The notes under the pieces are model-generated. The model searched no databases and was not told where the DNA came from. It saw only the letters and a program-made list of their open reading frames with translations. A stretch of DNA of 64,000 nucleotides from Paraburkholderia largidicola (lineage in GTDB: Bacteria > Pseudomonadota > Gammaproteobacteria > Burkholderiales > Burkholderiaceae), in contig NZ_AP023176.1 in the NCBI RefSeq assembly GCF_013426895.1, forward strand, positions 2,046,001 to 2,110,000. Direction: 5' to 3'. A program made the position numbers and the translations under genes. Below, piece by piece: positions 1-9,651 of this stretch (position 1 is its first letter; every line of letters begins with the position of its first letter).

Positions 1-784
1 CTTCGGCCGTGATGCCTTGACGCAGCATCAACAGTCGCGCCTGATGCAGCCGCGCCGATTTCACATATTGCATCGGCGAGGTTTGCGTGATCGTCTTGAA
101 GTGGCTGTGAAAGGTCGGTACGCTCATACCCGCGTCGCTCGCAAGCTGTGACACATCGAGCGGCTGCGCATAGGTCGCGTGGATGCGGCGCAACGCCTTG
201 CCGATCTTGCCGAACTGCCCTTGCATCGCCAAAGCCGCGCGCATCGCGTTGCCTTGCTCGCCCGTCAGCACGCGGAAATACAGCTCGCGCTTCAGCGCCG
301 GACCGAGGATGGATGCGTCGAGCGGCCGGCTCATCGCTTCCAGAAATCGCATCACGGACATTCGAAGTGCCGGGTCCATCGGACTGGACATCATGCTTTG
401 CGGGGCGTATGCCTGAACGGGCGCATGATGACGGTCGATCTCCAGCATCAGTTCGGCCGCCAGCGTAAAATCCAGATGCAGGTAGATGGCCAGCAACGGG
501 CGTTGCGGCGTAGCGTCGGTTTCCATCGTGAACGGCACGGGCACAGCGACGGCGAGATACTGCTGCTCGTCGTACACGTAGACCTGATCGCCGAAATAGC
601 CGCGCTTGGTTCCCTGGCAAACGATCACGATGCCGGGATCATAGAGAACAGGCGTGCGGGACAACGCACGATCCGAACGCAGGATGCGCACATCCGGCAA
701 GGCCGTGAGGTTGTATCCCTCATTGGGCGCGAGTGCTTTCATCAATGCGATCATCGCTTGCTGCCCGTCGATCTTACTGACCAC
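1..784 (-). CDS. AraC family transcriptional regulator (C-terminus cut by window edge)
   Basis: Reading leftward from a GTG at 784-782, an open frame runs off the left edge for about 261 codons. The N-terminal part resembles the AraC_N cupin-like ligand domain (PGIVIVCQGTKRGYFGDQ near residue 45). The C-terminal part carries the first AraC helix-turn-helix (LDVSQLASDAGMSVPTFHSH) followed by a TSPMQYVK stretch typical of the second. The ATG at 800 hits a stop after eight codons, so GTG 784 with GAGGG upstream is preferred; an in-frame ATG at 754 is possible. It is divergent from the SDR gene at 893, which is its likely target. The last part of the second helix-turn-helix lies outside the window. 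Confidence 0.85.
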   Translation of the reverse strand, partial: MVSKIDGQQAMIALMKALAPNEGYNLTALPDVRILRSDRALSRTPVLYDPGIVIVCQGTKRGYFGDQVYVYDEQQYLAVAVPVPFTMETDATPQRPLLAIYLHLDFTLAAELMLEIDRHHAPVQAYAPQSMMSSPMDPALRMSVMRFLEAMSRPLDASILGPALKRELYFRVLTGEQGNAMRAALAMQGQFGKIGKALRRIHATYAQPLDVSQLASDAGMSVPTFHSHFKTITQTSPMQYVKSARLHQARLLMLRQGITAE

Positions 785-892
785 GCTTCACCCTCGTCAT
801 AGGAATAGGCAATAAGTCAAGACTATAAGACCTGAATCATACCTGTGCGAAAGAATATTATGCATTCGTCTCTCTTCTCTTTCGAGGTGCGC

Positions 893-1726
893 ATGCCATC
901 GTTCAAAACTCTCCTCATTACCGGCGTCAGCAGCGGCTTCGGACGCGCGCTCGCCGAAGAAGCGCTTGCCGCAGGTCACCGCGTGGTCGGCACCGTCCGA
1001 AGCGAACAGGCCAGGCATGCGTTCGAAGCACTGGCTCCGGGTAAATCCGTGGGTCGTGTGCTCGATGTGACCGACTTCGAAGCGATCGACGGCGTCGTCG
1101 CTGAAATCGAGGCGACGGTCGGCCCGATCGACGTGCTCGTCAACAACGCCGGGTACGGTCATGAGGGCGTGATGGAGGAGTCTTCGCTGGATGAGATGCG
1201 CCGGCAGTTCGACGTCAACGTATTCGGCGCCGTCGCGATGATGAAGGCCGTGATCCCGGGCATGCGCAAACGGCGGCGCGGCCATATCGTCAACATCACG
1301 TCGATGGGCGGCTTCATCACGATGCCCGGCATTACCTATTACTGCGGCAGCAAGTTCGCGCTGGAGGGCATCTCCGAGGCGCTCGGCAAGGAAGTGAGGG
1401 CATTGGGCATCTTCGTTACTGCCGTCGCACCGGGATCGTTCCGGACCGATTGGGCCGGCCGCTCGATGATCCGGACGCCGCGTTCGATCCCGGACTACGA
1501 CCCGCTCTTCGATCCCATCAGACAAGCGCGCGAGGCAAAAAGCGGCAAGCAGTTGGGCGACCCCGTGAAGGCGGCGCGCGCGATGCTGTCCGCGATTGGC
1601 AGCGACAATCCGCCGGCGCATCTGCTTCTGGGAAGTGATGCGCTTGGACTTGTGCGCGAGAAGCTCTCGGCTATCGGCGGCGAAATCGACGCGTGGGAGG
1701 CCGTCAGCCGGTCGACGGACGGTTAA
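893..1726 (+). CDS. SDR family oxidoreductase
   Basis: A 277-residue classical short-chain dehydrogenase. It has the cofactor motif TGVSSGFG near residue 10, NNAGYGHEG near 85 and the catalytic YYCGSK (Tyr-X3-Lys) near 150. The ATG at 893 is preceded by GAGGTGC and puts the Rossmann strand at the normal distance from the N-terminus; upstream GTG 845 and ATG 860 only add a non-family leader. Members of this group are often annotated as oxidoreductase/SDR with unknown substrate. It is divergent from the AraC regulator at 1-784, a common regulator-target pair. Cofactor preference and substrate cannot be read from the sequence. Confidence 0.9.
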   Translation: MPSFKTLLITGVSSGFGRALAEEALAAGHRVVGTVRSEQARHAFEALAPGKSVGRVLDVTDFEAIDGVVAEIEATVGPIDVLVNNAGYGHEGVMEESSLDEMRRQFDVNVFGAVAMMKAVIPGMRKRRRGHIVNITSMGGFITMPGITYYCGSKFALEGISEALGKEVRALGIFVTAVAPGSFRTDWAGRSMIRTPRSIPDYDPLFDPIRQAREAKSGKQLGDPVKAARAMLSAIGSDNPPAHLLLGSDALGLVREKLSAIGGEIDAWEAVSRSTDG

Positions 1727-1756
1727 GCGTCGATATCCAGGTCTGAATTAACAGAC

Positions 1757-2548
1757 TCACAGGTACTCGACATTCCCGTCGACGCTGATCGCCTGCCCCG
1801 TGATATTGCCGCCAGCCGGCGACGCGAGGAACAAGGTCATCGCGGCAATATCGTCGACGGTGACCATCCGGCGCAAAGAAATCTTCTTCAGGTACTCGTC
1901 GCGCATCGCATCGAACGAAATACCGAGCGCGTCGGCACGCGCGGCAATCACCTTGCTCATCCGTTCGCCTTCTACGACGCCCGGCAAAATCGCATTCACA
2001 CGGATATTGCTCGGGCCGAGTTCAGCCGCCAACGATTTCACCAGTCCCACGATCGCCCATTTCGTCGACGCATACGGCGTTCGAAACGGATAGCCCAGAC
2101 GTCCCGCCACCGAAGACATCGCGATGATGCTCGCGCAATCCGACGTCTCCTTCAAAACGGGCACCGCCTTGCGCAGAAAATAGAACTGGCTGTTGAGGTT
2201 GGTGGACACCGTGCTTTCCCACTGCGCCGGATCGAGATCTTCGACTGCGCCCGTCGGTCCCGCAATGCCGGCGTTGTTGACGAGCACATCGAGTCCGCCT
2301 AGCTTCTGCCGCGCATCGTCGATGATGGCGTCGACCTGCGCCCGGTCCGACACGTCGGCGATACCCGCGTGAAGGCCCGGCAAGCGCGATCTGGCGTCAG
2401 CGACAGCCGCCGCGTTCACATCGCAGATATAAACCTTCGCCTGCGCCTGTACGAACGCCTCGGCGATTGCCGCGCCAATTCCCGCCGCGCCCGCCGAGAC
2501 GAATACACGCAGGCCGGCGCGCGGTTTCAGGAGATCAATGATATTCAT
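1757..2548 (-). CDS. SDR family oxidoreductase
   Basis: A 263-residue short-chain dehydrogenase and the last gene of the operon that starts with BKACE at 5680. The glycine motif is unusual: SAGAAGIG replaces TGxxxGIG. CDVN after strand beta-2 suggests NAD rather than NADP. NNAGIAG and the catalytic YASTK (Tyr-X3-Lys) are intact. C-terminal MTLFLASPAGGNITGQAISVDG is the usual SDR ending; this and the preceding SDR at 2579 are separated by 30 bases. Two different NAD-type SDRs next to a beta-keto acid cleavage enzyme fit oxidation of a hydroxy acid to the keto acid that BKACE splits. That role is inferred from context. Confidence 0.88.
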   Translation of the reverse strand: MNIIDLLKPRAGLRVFVSAGAAGIGAAIAEAFVQAQAKVYICDVNAAAVADARSRLPGLHAGIADVSDRAQVDAIIDDARQKLGGLDVLVNNAGIAGPTGAVEDLDPAQWESTVSTNLNSQFYFLRKAVPVLKETSDCASIIAMSSVAGRLGYPFRTPYASTKWAIVGLVKSLAAELGPSNIRVNAILPGVVEGERMSKVIAARADALGISFDAMRDEYLKKISLRRMVTVDDIAAMTLFLASPAGGNITGQAISVDGNVEYL

Positions 2549-2578
2549 GCCGCTACCTCTTCACAATTTGCACACGCA

Positions 2579-3319
2579 TCACAGCGTCAATCCGCCCGTC
2601 GCTTCGATCACTGCGCCGTTGATATAGCTTGCTTCGTCGCTGGCCAGGAACGCGTAAATATTCGCGATCTCTTCGGGCTTGCCGAGCCGGCGCAGCGGCA
2701 CGTCTTCGCGCATCTTCGCGAGCACGTCTTCCGGAATGGTCTTGAGGATAGGCGTGTCGATGAAGCCAGGCGCAACCGCGTTGACCCGGATACCCTTCGG
2801 GCCCAGTTCGCGACTCCAGGTCTTCGTAAAGCCGATCACGCCGAACTTGGCCGCGGCATAGTTCGTCTGCCCGTAGTTGCCGTAAATGCCCACCACAGAG
2901 CTGGCGTTCAGGATGACACCGGAACCTTGCTCGATCATCGAATCGACGACTGCCTGCGCGGTATGAAAGACACCGCGAAGATTCACGTCGATCACATCTT
3001 CGAACTGCTGCAACGTCATCTTTTGCAGACGGGCATCGCGCGTGATGCCCGCATTGTTCACGACGACATCGACGCGCCCATACTTGTCGCGCACGCTGGC
3101 GACCATCTGATCGACTTGCGCACGTTGCGTGACATCGACGGCGAACGCATCCGCCTTCGCACCCACTTCACGGCACAGATGCGCGACCGTTTCGACAGCA
3201 TCGAGATTCATGTCGCACGCGATCACGACCGCGTTTTCACGCGCGAACTTCAACGCGGTTGCTGCGCCGATCCCCTGCCCCGCGCCCGTGATGATGGCAA
3301 CTTTTCCGTTCAACTTCAT
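2579..3319 (-). CDS. SDR family oxidoreductase, FabG-like
   Basis: A 246-residue protein with standard FabG-like architecture: TGAGQGIG at residues 11-18, CDMN (NAD-type acidic residue after beta-2), [20 protein letters not shown] catalytic pair and a C-terminal EATGGLTL. Length and motifs match beta-ketoacyl reductase or 3-hydroxyacyl dehydrogenase proteins of the FabG group. In a catabolic operon with BKACE it more likely oxidises a 3-hydroxy acid than takes part in fatty acid synthesis (inference). It lies 34 bases after the MFS gene and 30 bases before the second SDR, on the same strand. Confidence 0.9.
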   Translation of the reverse strand: MKLNGKVAIITGAGQGIGAATALKFARENAVVIACDMNLDAVETVAHLCREVGAKADAFAVDVTQRAQVDQMVASVRDKYGRVDVVVNNAGITRDARLQKMTLQQFEDVIDVNLRGVFHTAQAVVDSMIEQGSGVILNASSVVGIYGNYGQTNYAAAKFGVIGFTKTWSRELGPKGIRVNAVAPGFIDTPILKTIPEDVLAKMREDVPLRRLGKPEEIANIYAFLASDEASYINGAVIEATGGLTL

Positions 3320-3353
3320 TGTTGGTGTATTCCTTCGATAGAACGCAGTTCGT

Positions 3354-4700
3354 CTACGGCTTCATTTGCGCAGCCGGCTCGCGCAAGGACTCTACATGAT
3401 CCTCACTGCGAATCGCTTTCGCCAGTAGCGGGACCAGAGCGAGGCCGAGCACCGCCGCGACCAGAATCACGGTGAAGCCGGCATCGCTTCGGCCGGAAGA
3501 CGTCTCTGCCATACCGAACAGATACGGCCCGACAAAGCCGCCGATCAAACCGATCGTGTTGATGAACGCCAGACCTGCCGCGGCCTGGATGCCTTGCAGG
3601 CGCTTCATCGCAATGGCCCAATAAGACGGCAACACGCCGCCGCCAAAGAACGCCGTTACCGTGAGCAGGCAGATCCGCGCAGCAGGCGTCGTCACGGCAA
3701 GATAAACGCATGCCCCGACGACAAGCCCCGCCGTCAGCACGCCGAGAAACACGCAATCGCTATTCACGCGCCGGTGGATGCGCGGCAGAATCAGCACGCC
3801 GAGCAGAAACCCGAGCCCGACGCTTGCGGCCAGGAAGCCGATCAGAAGCGGCGAATCGACATGCATCTGATGGACGATGGCCGGCGCAAAAAAGTACAGC
3901 CCCACGAACGCAACCTGATTCAGGAAATAGATCAAGCCGATCAGCACGGTAGTGGGACGTTTGAGTGCGGCAATCCAGTTTGCGGACGAGTACTCCGCGC
4001 GTCCATGCACGTCGATGACAGCATGCGATTCGAGCACGTCGCGCTCGGCCGCCGACAGCCAACGCGCGTCTCGCGGCCGCTCCGGCATCGCAAAGAACAG
4101 CACGATACCGACGATCACGCTCGGAATGCCTTCGATCATGAACATCCATTGCCAGCCATGCAATCCGCCGAGCCCATTCATCTGCATCAGCGCGCCGCCG
4201 AGCGGATTGCCGAGCATCAGCGCGAGCGCGGGCGCGATGTAGATCCAGCCGACCACGACGGGCCGGTCATGCGGCGCAAACCACAGCGTCACCATATACA
4301 TCAGCGCGGGAAAGAGACCCGCTTCCGCGATGCCCAGCAGAACGCGCAACACATAGAACGATGAGGGACCCTGCACGAACATCATTGCGGTGGACAGAAT
4401 GCCCCATGTCACCGCGATGCGTGCGATCCAGCGTCGCGGGCCGACGCGGTGAGCCGCAAGATTGCTCGGCACTTCGAGCAATGCATAGCCGAGAAAGAAA
4501 ATGCCCGAGCCGAAGCCATATGCGGCAGCGCTGATGCCGACATCCGCCGCAAGCTGAATCTTCGCGAGCGCAACATTCGTGCGATCGAGAAAGGACATGA
4601 AGTAGATCGCGCACATCAGCGGGATCAGCCTGAGCATGGCCTTGTGCGTGGCCAGGCGATGCAGCTGTTCAACGCGATGGTCGATGGCAGTAGTGTCCAT
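3354..4700 (-). CDS. MFS transporter, anion:cation symporter (ACS) type
   Basis: A 448-residue 12-helix permease. The first membrane segments carry the ACS/phthalate permease signature [11 protein letters not shown], with [20 protein letters not shown] just after. A cytoplasmic loop lies near residue 215 and ends in a short hydrophilic tail. The family imports organic anions such as tartrate, galactonate, glucarate and phthalate with protons. Placed between BKACE and the two SDRs, it is probably the importer of the hydroxy or keto acid degraded by this operon. Start ATG 4700 is 41 bases after the BKACE stop. Confidence 0.9.
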   Translation of the reverse strand: MDTTAIDHRVEQLHRLATHKAMLRLIPLMCAIYFMSFLDRTNVALAKIQLAADVGISAAAYGFGSGIFFLGYALLEVPSNLAAHRVGPRRWIARIAVTWGILSTAMMFVQGPSSFYVLRVLLGIAEAGLFPALMYMVTLWFAPHDRPVVVGWIYIAPALALMLGNPLGGALMQMNGLGGLHGWQWMFMIEGIPSVIVGIVLFFAMPERPRDARWLSAAERDVLESHAVIDVHGRAEYSSANWIAALKRPTTVLIGLIYFLNQVAFVGLYFFAPAIVHQMHVDSPLLIGFLAASVGLGFLLGVLILPRIHRRVNSDCVFLGVLTAGLVVGACVYLAVTTPAARICLLTVTAFFGGGVLPSYWAIAMKRLQGIQAAAGLAFINTIGLIGGFVGPYLFGMAETSSGRSDAGFTVILVAAVLGLALVPLLAKAIRSEDHVESLREPAAQMKP

Positions 4701-4741
4701 GACGTCGTCTCCAATATCGTTTTAATGGCTTTTTTAGGGGC

Positions 4742-5680
4742 CTACAGCGTTACCTTGTCGGCGCCCTTGAGTCCCAGCATCTTGCGCGCCTCCGCGGGCG
4801 TCGCGATCTCGAAGGAGAGTTCTTCGAGAATCCGGCGGATTTTACGGACCTGTTGCGCGTTGGTCTCCGCCTTCACGCCCTTCGACAGATACACGCTGTC
4901 TTCGAGACCCACGCGCACATTGCCGCCGAGAATCGCGCTCATCGTCACGAGCGGCATCTGATGCCGGCCCGCGCCGAGCACGGAGAATTGATAGTTCTCG
5001 CGGCCGAACAGCCTGTCCGCCGTCGAACGCATCACGACCATGTTCTCCGGGTCCGTGCCCAATCCGCCCAGAATGCCGAACACCGACTGAATGAAGAACG
5101 GTGGCTTGACGAGCCCTTGCTCGACGAAATGCGCGAGGTTATACAAATGCCCCACGTCATAGCACTCGAACTCGAAACGCGTACCGTTGTCGCCAAGCTC
5201 CAGAAGAATGTTGCGAATGTCCTTGAAGGTATTGCGGAAGATCATGTCTTCCATTCCTTCGACGTAATCTTTCTCCCAGCCGTAGCGCCACGACGAGATC
5301 TTCGCGGCGACGGGATGAATCGAGAAGTTCATCGATCCCATGTTCAACGAGCACATTTCAGGCTTCGCGAGTCGCGGATACGCGAGACGTTCTTCGAGCG
5401 TCATGCGCGTGCTGCCGCCTGTCGTGATGTTGATGACGGCGTCCGTTGCTTCGGCGATGGCGGGCACGAAGGCCTTGAAGATCTCCGGACTCGGCGTGGG
5501 GCGGCCGTCATGGGGGTCGCGCGCATGCAGATGGATGATCGCGGCGCCGGCTTCAGCCGCTTCGATGGCCTGATCCCTGATTTGCGCGGGCGTGATGGGC
5601 AGATGTTCGGACATCGACGGGACGTGGGTTGCGCCCGTGATCGCGCACGAAATGATGACCTTGCGGCTGGTGTCGCTCAT
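4742..5680 (-). CDS. 3-keto-5-aminohexanoate cleavage family enzyme (BKACE, DUF849)
   Basis: A 312-residue BKACE protein. The family condenses a beta-keto acid with acetyl-CoA and releases acetoacetate plus a new CoA ester. Visible signatures are ISCAITGATH at the N-terminus, metal-binding HLHARD with His50 and His52, NITTGGSTRMTLEER, and EDSVYLSKG near the C-terminus. Start ATG 5680 is chosen because AGGA lies 8 bases upstream and residue 1 fits the family; an ATG at 5752 adds 24 non-family residues. It is the first gene of a four-gene operon with an MFS importer and two SDRs and is divergent from an AraC regulator. The keto-acid substrate is unknown; SDR partners recall carnitine-type pathways, but no other carnitine gene is present. 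Confidence 0.9.
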   Translation of the reverse strand: MSDTSRKVIISCAITGATHVPSMSEHLPITPAQIRDQAIEAAEAGAAIIHLHARDPHDGRPTPSPEIFKAFVPAIAEATDAVINITTGGSTRMTLEERLAYPRLAKPEMCSLNMGSMNFSIHPVAAKISSWRYGWEKDYVEGMEDMIFRNTFKDIRNILLELGDNGTRFEFECYDVGHLYNLAHFVEQGLVKPPFFIQSVFGILGGLGTDPENMVVMRSTADRLFGRENYQFSVLGAGRHQMPLVTMSAILGGNVRVGLEDSVYLSKGVKAETNAQQVRKIRRILEELSFEIATPAEARKMLGLKGADKVTL

Positions 5681-5871
5681 TGGGAAATCCTGATCTTGTC
5701 GGCGTACGCGCTGAAATCTCGGCGCGCACGCTGTCTCCGAGGTTGTATCCACGCGCTGGCCTGTCGAAGACGCAACGCTTGTGAATACCCATCTTAGTGG
5801 GATACGATGGCGCCCGTAAGGTCATTTACGGACACGAGGATGTCTTCGAAGGACATTCTTTGGGAGCTTGC

Positions 5872-6897
5872 ATGGCGTCGAGTCGCCCCCCGATCAACGA
5901 GCGTATTTATGCGCCGTACAAAATTGCCGCACTGGTCGAAGTGCTCGCGGAGCAAGGCATTGCGCCCGACGACAGTCTGAAGGGAAGCGGGTTGAGCGTC
6001 GCTCAACTGGACGACGCGTCGGTGATGACCTCGGTTCATCAGTACGCGATCGTGGCGCGCAACGCGGTGATGCTGTCGCACGATCCCGCCACGCCGTTCA
6101 AGGTGGGCTCGCGCCTGCATCTTTCCGCCTACGGCATGTACGGCTATGCCTTGATGTCATGTCTGTCGTTGCGCGATTACTTCAGGTTTGGCGTCAAGTA
6201 TCACGGCCTTGCGACGCCGACGGTGACAATCGAATGGACCGAGTATCCCGACAAGGCCGTGTGGACCTTTCCGGACGCGTTCGTTTCGAGCCCGTCGCGC
6301 GAATTGCGCGAGTTCATCATCGAGCAGCAGTTCACGCAACACGTCACGCATCTTCAGGATGTCGCGGGCCATAGCTGCCCGCCGCTCGAGGCGCGCTTCT
6401 CGTACCCGGCACCCGCGCATGCCGATCTCTATCCGCAGTATCTGGGCTGCACGTGCGTGTTCGACGCGCCGCAATGCGAGCTGATTTACGACAGCGCGAT
6501 ATTGAACCAGAAGCCGCAACTCGCGCACCAGCTCACGGCGACGCTATTGCAGGAAACCTGCGACCGGTTGATCGGGCAGGCGAAGACGTCGGTGGGCACG
6601 TCCGGCGAGGTCTATCAGATCCTGATGAGCACGCCCGGTGTGTTCCCCGGCATGGAAGAAGTCGCGACGCGGCTCAACCTGACGAGCCGCACGTTGCGCA
6701 GGCATCTCGAAGCGGAAGGAACGTCGTTCGTCGCCATCGTCGACGACGTCCGTTGTTCGCTCGCGCTCGAATACCTTCAGTCGACGAAAATGAGCACCGA
6801 AGATGTCGCGATGCTGCTGGGGTTCAGCGATGCCGCGAATTTTCGCCGCGCGTTGAAGCGGTGGACGGGGAAAGGGCCGGGGGAGTTGAGGAAGTAG
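5872..6897 (+). CDS. AraC family transcriptional regulator
   Basis: A 341-residue regulator of the OruR/ArgR-like AraC subgroup. An N-terminal arabinose-binding-like domain (about residues 20-200) is followed by two C-terminal helix-turn-helix motifs: MEEVATRLNLTSRTLRRHLE, then STEDVAMLLGFSDAANFRRA. The ATG at 5872 has GGGAG seven bases upstream; upstream in-frame ATGs at 5797 only add a non-family leader. It is divergent from BKACE with 191 bases between, so it probably controls that operon. An imperfect palindrome at 5840-5856 (ATGTC..TTCGAA..GACAT) lies just ahead of the start and could be a binding site, but this is weak. Confidence 0.9.
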   Translation: MASSRPPINERIYAPYKIAALVEVLAEQGIAPDDSLKGSGLSVAQLDDASVMTSVHQYAIVARNAVMLSHDPATPFKVGSRLHLSAYGMYGYALMSCLSLRDYFRFGVKYHGLATPTVTIEWTEYPDKAVWTFPDAFVSSPSRELREFIIEQQFTQHVTHLQDVAGHSCPPLEARFSYPAPAHADLYPQYLGCTCVFDAPQCELIYDSAILNQKPQLAHQLTATLLQETCDRLIGQAKTSVGTSGEVYQILMSTPGVFPGMEEVATRLNLTSRTLRRHLEAEGTSFVAIVDDVRCSLALEYLQSTKMSTEDVAMLLGFSDAANFRRALKRWTGKGPGELRK

Positions 6898-6911
6898 CGC
6901 GGCCGGCATCG

Positions 6912-7859
6912 CTACGCGCGGGCATCGGCAACGGCGATACCGAGTTCTTCCGCATACGCAGTCAGTTCGTCACCGACGTGCGTTTTCAGCACATCGACGA
7001 AGCGCTTGATCTTCGCATCGACGAATTGTCGCGACGAATACATCGCGTAGACGCTTCGTTCACAGGTGTGATATTGCGGCAGCACGCGCACCAGCTTGCC
7101 GTCACGCAAATCGTCGATGGCGGAGAACGCCGCCAGCAAGCCGATTCCCGCGCCGTCGCGCAGGGCAACGCTCATTGCCTCCATATCGTTCACGCTGAAA
7201 TGCGGCCCTGCCGGACGATACGTCGCATTCCCTTCGGCACTTTCGAGCTGCCATTCATCCGGCGCGTAATCGACGGTGCCGAGCTGGATGCAGGTGTGAT
7301 CGGCCAGGTCCTCGGGCCGCTCGGGCGCGGGATGCTTCGCCAGATACGCCGGTGAAGCCGCCAGTACACAGTGGCTCGCGCCGATTCTTTGACTCACGTA
7401 CGCCGAATCGGGCAACGCGCGCGCAATCACGACGGCCACGTCCAGTTGTTCTTCGAGCAGGTTCGGCATGCGCTGCGACAGCAATAAATCGACGGACACA
7501 TCCGGGTATGCGTCGCGGTAAGCAAGCACCGCCCGTGTCATCAACTGACGGCCAAGGCCGGGCACAGCATGAACGCGCAGCGTGCCGCGCGGTTCGAGCA
7601 GCGCATCGCGTGCCTCGGCTTCGGCGTGTTCGAGGTCAGAGAGAATCGCGACGCTGCGTTCGTAAAAGCGCCGGCCCGCGTCGGTGATGACGAGACGGCG
7701 TGTCGAGCGTTGCAGCAAACGCGTATTGAGCCCCTCTTCGAGTACCGAAACCGCACGCGACACATTGCCGACCGTCGTGTCCAGATGATTGGCGACAGCC
7801 GTGAAGCTGCCCATCTCGACGACCTTCGCGAACACCGACATGTTGTAGAGCTTGTCCAT
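6912..7859 (-). CDS. LysR family transcriptional regulator
   Basis: A 315-residue LTTR. The N-terminal winged helix (residues 4-62) contains MGSFTAVANHLDTTVGNVSR and the wing RLLQRSTRRLVITDAGRRFY. The rest is the PBP2-type effector domain with GTLRVHAVPGLGR. Subfamily features resemble DsdA/CrgA-type LTTRs. It is convergent with the AraC gene (14 bases between stops) and divergent from the aldehyde dehydrogenase at 8202, so it probably regulates the 8.2-11.0 kb genes. Confidence 0.9.
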   Translation of the reverse strand: MDKLYNMSVFAKVVEMGSFTAVANHLDTTVGNVSRAVSVLEEGLNTRLLQRSTRRLVITDAGRRFYERSVAILSDLEHAEAEARDALLEPRGTLRVHAVPGLGRQLMTRAVLAYRDAYPDVSVDLLLSQRMPNLLEEQLDVAVVIARALPDSAYVSQRIGASHCVLAASPAYLAKHPAPERPEDLADHTCIQLGTVDYAPDEWQLESAEGNATYRPAGPHFSVNDMEAMSVALRDGAGIGLLAAFSAIDDLRDGKLVRVLPQYHTCERSVYAMYSSRQFVDAKIKRFVDVLKTHVGDELTAYAEELGIAVADARA

Positions 7860-8201
7860 TCGGGCAAAAACCTCGGTGATCTTTCATTATTCTTTCGACG
7901 AGCACGGCACGCCGGAAGCCGTACCTCATGCGCAAGCCGCATGATGACACGCGCGAGGCCCTTCCCGCAGGCGTGAGCCCCACTTCGCACGATCGTTCGA
8001 TACGCGATTTTCGATTTTCCCTCTAGCGGAAACATTCATTCTTTCCCGCCCCACTAAAAGCGCCAGAGCTTCCCGCATAGACTTCGTTTCGTAGTCAGAC
8101 ACCCGTTACGCACATTCAGGGAAATGCGCAGCATCCGCAAGGGCTAACGAGATGTCTACATATTACGGATACCGAATCAATTACCAGCATAGGAACCTGT
8201 C
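7860..8201. promoter_or_regulatory. Divergent intergenic region between LysR gene and aldehyde dehydrogenase operon
   Basis: These 342 bases hold no convincing gene. They must contain the promoters of the LysR gene (leftward) and of the aldehyde dehydrogenase operon (rightward). An interrupted inverted repeat TTTCC-N7-GGAAA at 8016-8032 lies midway and is the best candidate LysR site. AGGAAC before ATG 8202 is the ribosome site. No clear -35/-10 pair could be assigned. Confidence 0.5.
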
Positions 8202-9638
8202 ATGAACACAAACTACGATCCGCTTTATCTGTTCATCGACGGCGAATGGATCGCCGCCGATAAACGCAACACCGCTGCCGTCGTCAACCCGGCCACGGAG
8301 CGCGAACTGGGCCGCGTGCCGCTCGCCACCTCGGCCGATCTCGACCGTGCACTCGCCGTGACACAAGCCTCTTTCGACGTCTGGCGCAACACTGTGCCCG
8401 CCGATCGCGCCCGCATCCTGAAACGCGCCGCGAACCTGATCCGCGAACGCGTGCAGCATATCGCCGAACTGATGACGCTGGAAGAAGGCAAGCCGCTCGC
8501 AGAAAGCCGCGACGAAGTGCTGCGCGCCGCCGACTACTTCGAATGGTTTGCCGAAGAGGCGCGCCGCATCGACGGCCGCGTCGTACCGTCGAACCGGCCA
8601 GGCGTGCAGCAACTCGTGAAGAAACAGGCCATCGGCCCTGTCGCTGCCTTCACGCCGTGGAATTTCCCTGCCATTACGCCAGCGCGCAAGCTCTCGGCGG
8701 CGCTTGCGGCGGGTTGCAGCGTCATCATCAAGCCGGGCGAGGAAAGCCCCGCGACGGCCCTCGCGCTGGCCCGCGCGCTCGACGATGCCGGTTTGCCGAA
8801 AGGCGTGCTGCAAGTCGTGTTCGGCGTGCCTGACGAAGTCTCGAAGCAGCTGATCGCGTCGCCCGTGATCCGCAAGGTCACGTTCACGGGATCGGTGCCG
8901 ATTGGTCGCCTGCTGTCGGCGCGCGCCGCCGAAGGCGTCAAGCCGATCACGCTCGAACTCGGCGGACACGGCCCCGTGCTCGTATTCGACGACGCCGACG
9001 TCGAGAAGGCCGCTGTCGAAGGCGCGGCCAACCGCTTTCGCGGTACCGGCCAGATCTGCATCTCATCGACACGCTTTCTGATCCAGCGCGGCGTCTACGA
9101 CGTATTCGTCGAACAGTTCGTGCAGGCCGCGCAAGCGCTCAAAGTCGGCGACGGCAGCGAATCTGGCACCCAGGTCGGCCCGCTCGCCAATCCACGTCAG
9201 CTGGCGAAGATGGAAGAACTCGTAGCCGACGCGGTGGCACGCGGCGCGAAGGTGCTCGCAGGCGGCAAGCGTATCGCTCGCGAAGGCTTCTTCTTCGAAC
9301 CGACCGTACTCGCCGATGTGCCGATGGACGCTCGCGTGATGCACGAAGAACCGTTCGGCCCGATTGCCGTGCTGATGCCATTCGATACGCTCGCCGATGG
9401 ACTCGCCGAAGCAAACCGCCTGCCCTATGGCCTCTCGGCGTATGCCTTCACGCAAAACGCGCGCACCGCCATCGACGTCGCCGATGGGCTCGAAGCCGGC
9501 ATGATCGGCATCAACCAGTATCGGATCATCGCAACGGAACTGCCGTTCGGCGGCATGAAGGAAAGCGGGCATGGTTCGGAAGGCGGCGTCGAGGGCATCG
9601 AGTATTACCTCACGCACAAGTTCATCAGCCAGGCATGA
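8202..9638 (+). CDS. NAD(P)-dependent aldehyde dehydrogenase, succinate-semialdehyde dehydrogenase type
   Basis: A 478-residue aldehyde dehydrogenase, full length for the family. FTPWNFPAI at 150-158 is the oxyanion/cofactor segment, the general base Glu252 sits in LELGGHGP, and the catalytic Cys286 lies in GTGQICISSTR. The closest groups by motif are GabD-like semialdehyde dehydrogenases. It heads an operon with a carboxymuconolactone-decarboxylase-like protein (13 bases downstream) and a quinone oxidoreductase. AGGAAC lies 8 bases before the ATG. The physiological aldehyde is unknown. Confidence 0.9.
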   Translation: MNTNYDPLYLFIDGEWIAADKRNTAAVVNPATERELGRVPLATSADLDRALAVTQASFDVWRNTVPADRARILKRAANLIRERVQHIAELMTLEEGKPLAESRDEVLRAADYFEWFAEEARRIDGRVVPSNRPGVQQLVKKQAIGPVAAFTPWNFPAITPARKLSAALAAGCSVIIKPGEESPATALALARALDDAGLPKGVLQVVFGVPDEVSKQLIASPVIRKVTFTGSVPIGRLLSARAAEGVKPITLELGGHGPVLVFDDADVEKAAVEGAANRFRGTGQICISSTRFLIQRGVYDVFVEQFVQAAQALKVGDGSESGTQVGPLANPRQLAKMEELVADAVARGAKVLAGGKRIAREGFFFEPTVLADVPMDARVMHEEPFGPIAVLMPFDTLADGLAEANRLPYGLSAYAFTQNARTAIDVADGLEAGMIGINQYRIIATELPFGGMKESGHGSEGGVEGIEYYLTHKFISQA

Positions 9639-9651
9639 AAGGAGCGCAACC

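Noticed and set aside
2369..3475. A 368-codon plus-strand frame across the two SDR genes
   Set aside because: The minus strand shows complete SDR motifs; the plus frame has no recognisable domain.
5840..5856. Imperfect palindrome ATGTC-TTCGAA-GGACAT before the AraC gene
   Set aside because: Too short and asymmetric, and AraC sites are usually direct repeats; mentioned only as a weak possibility.
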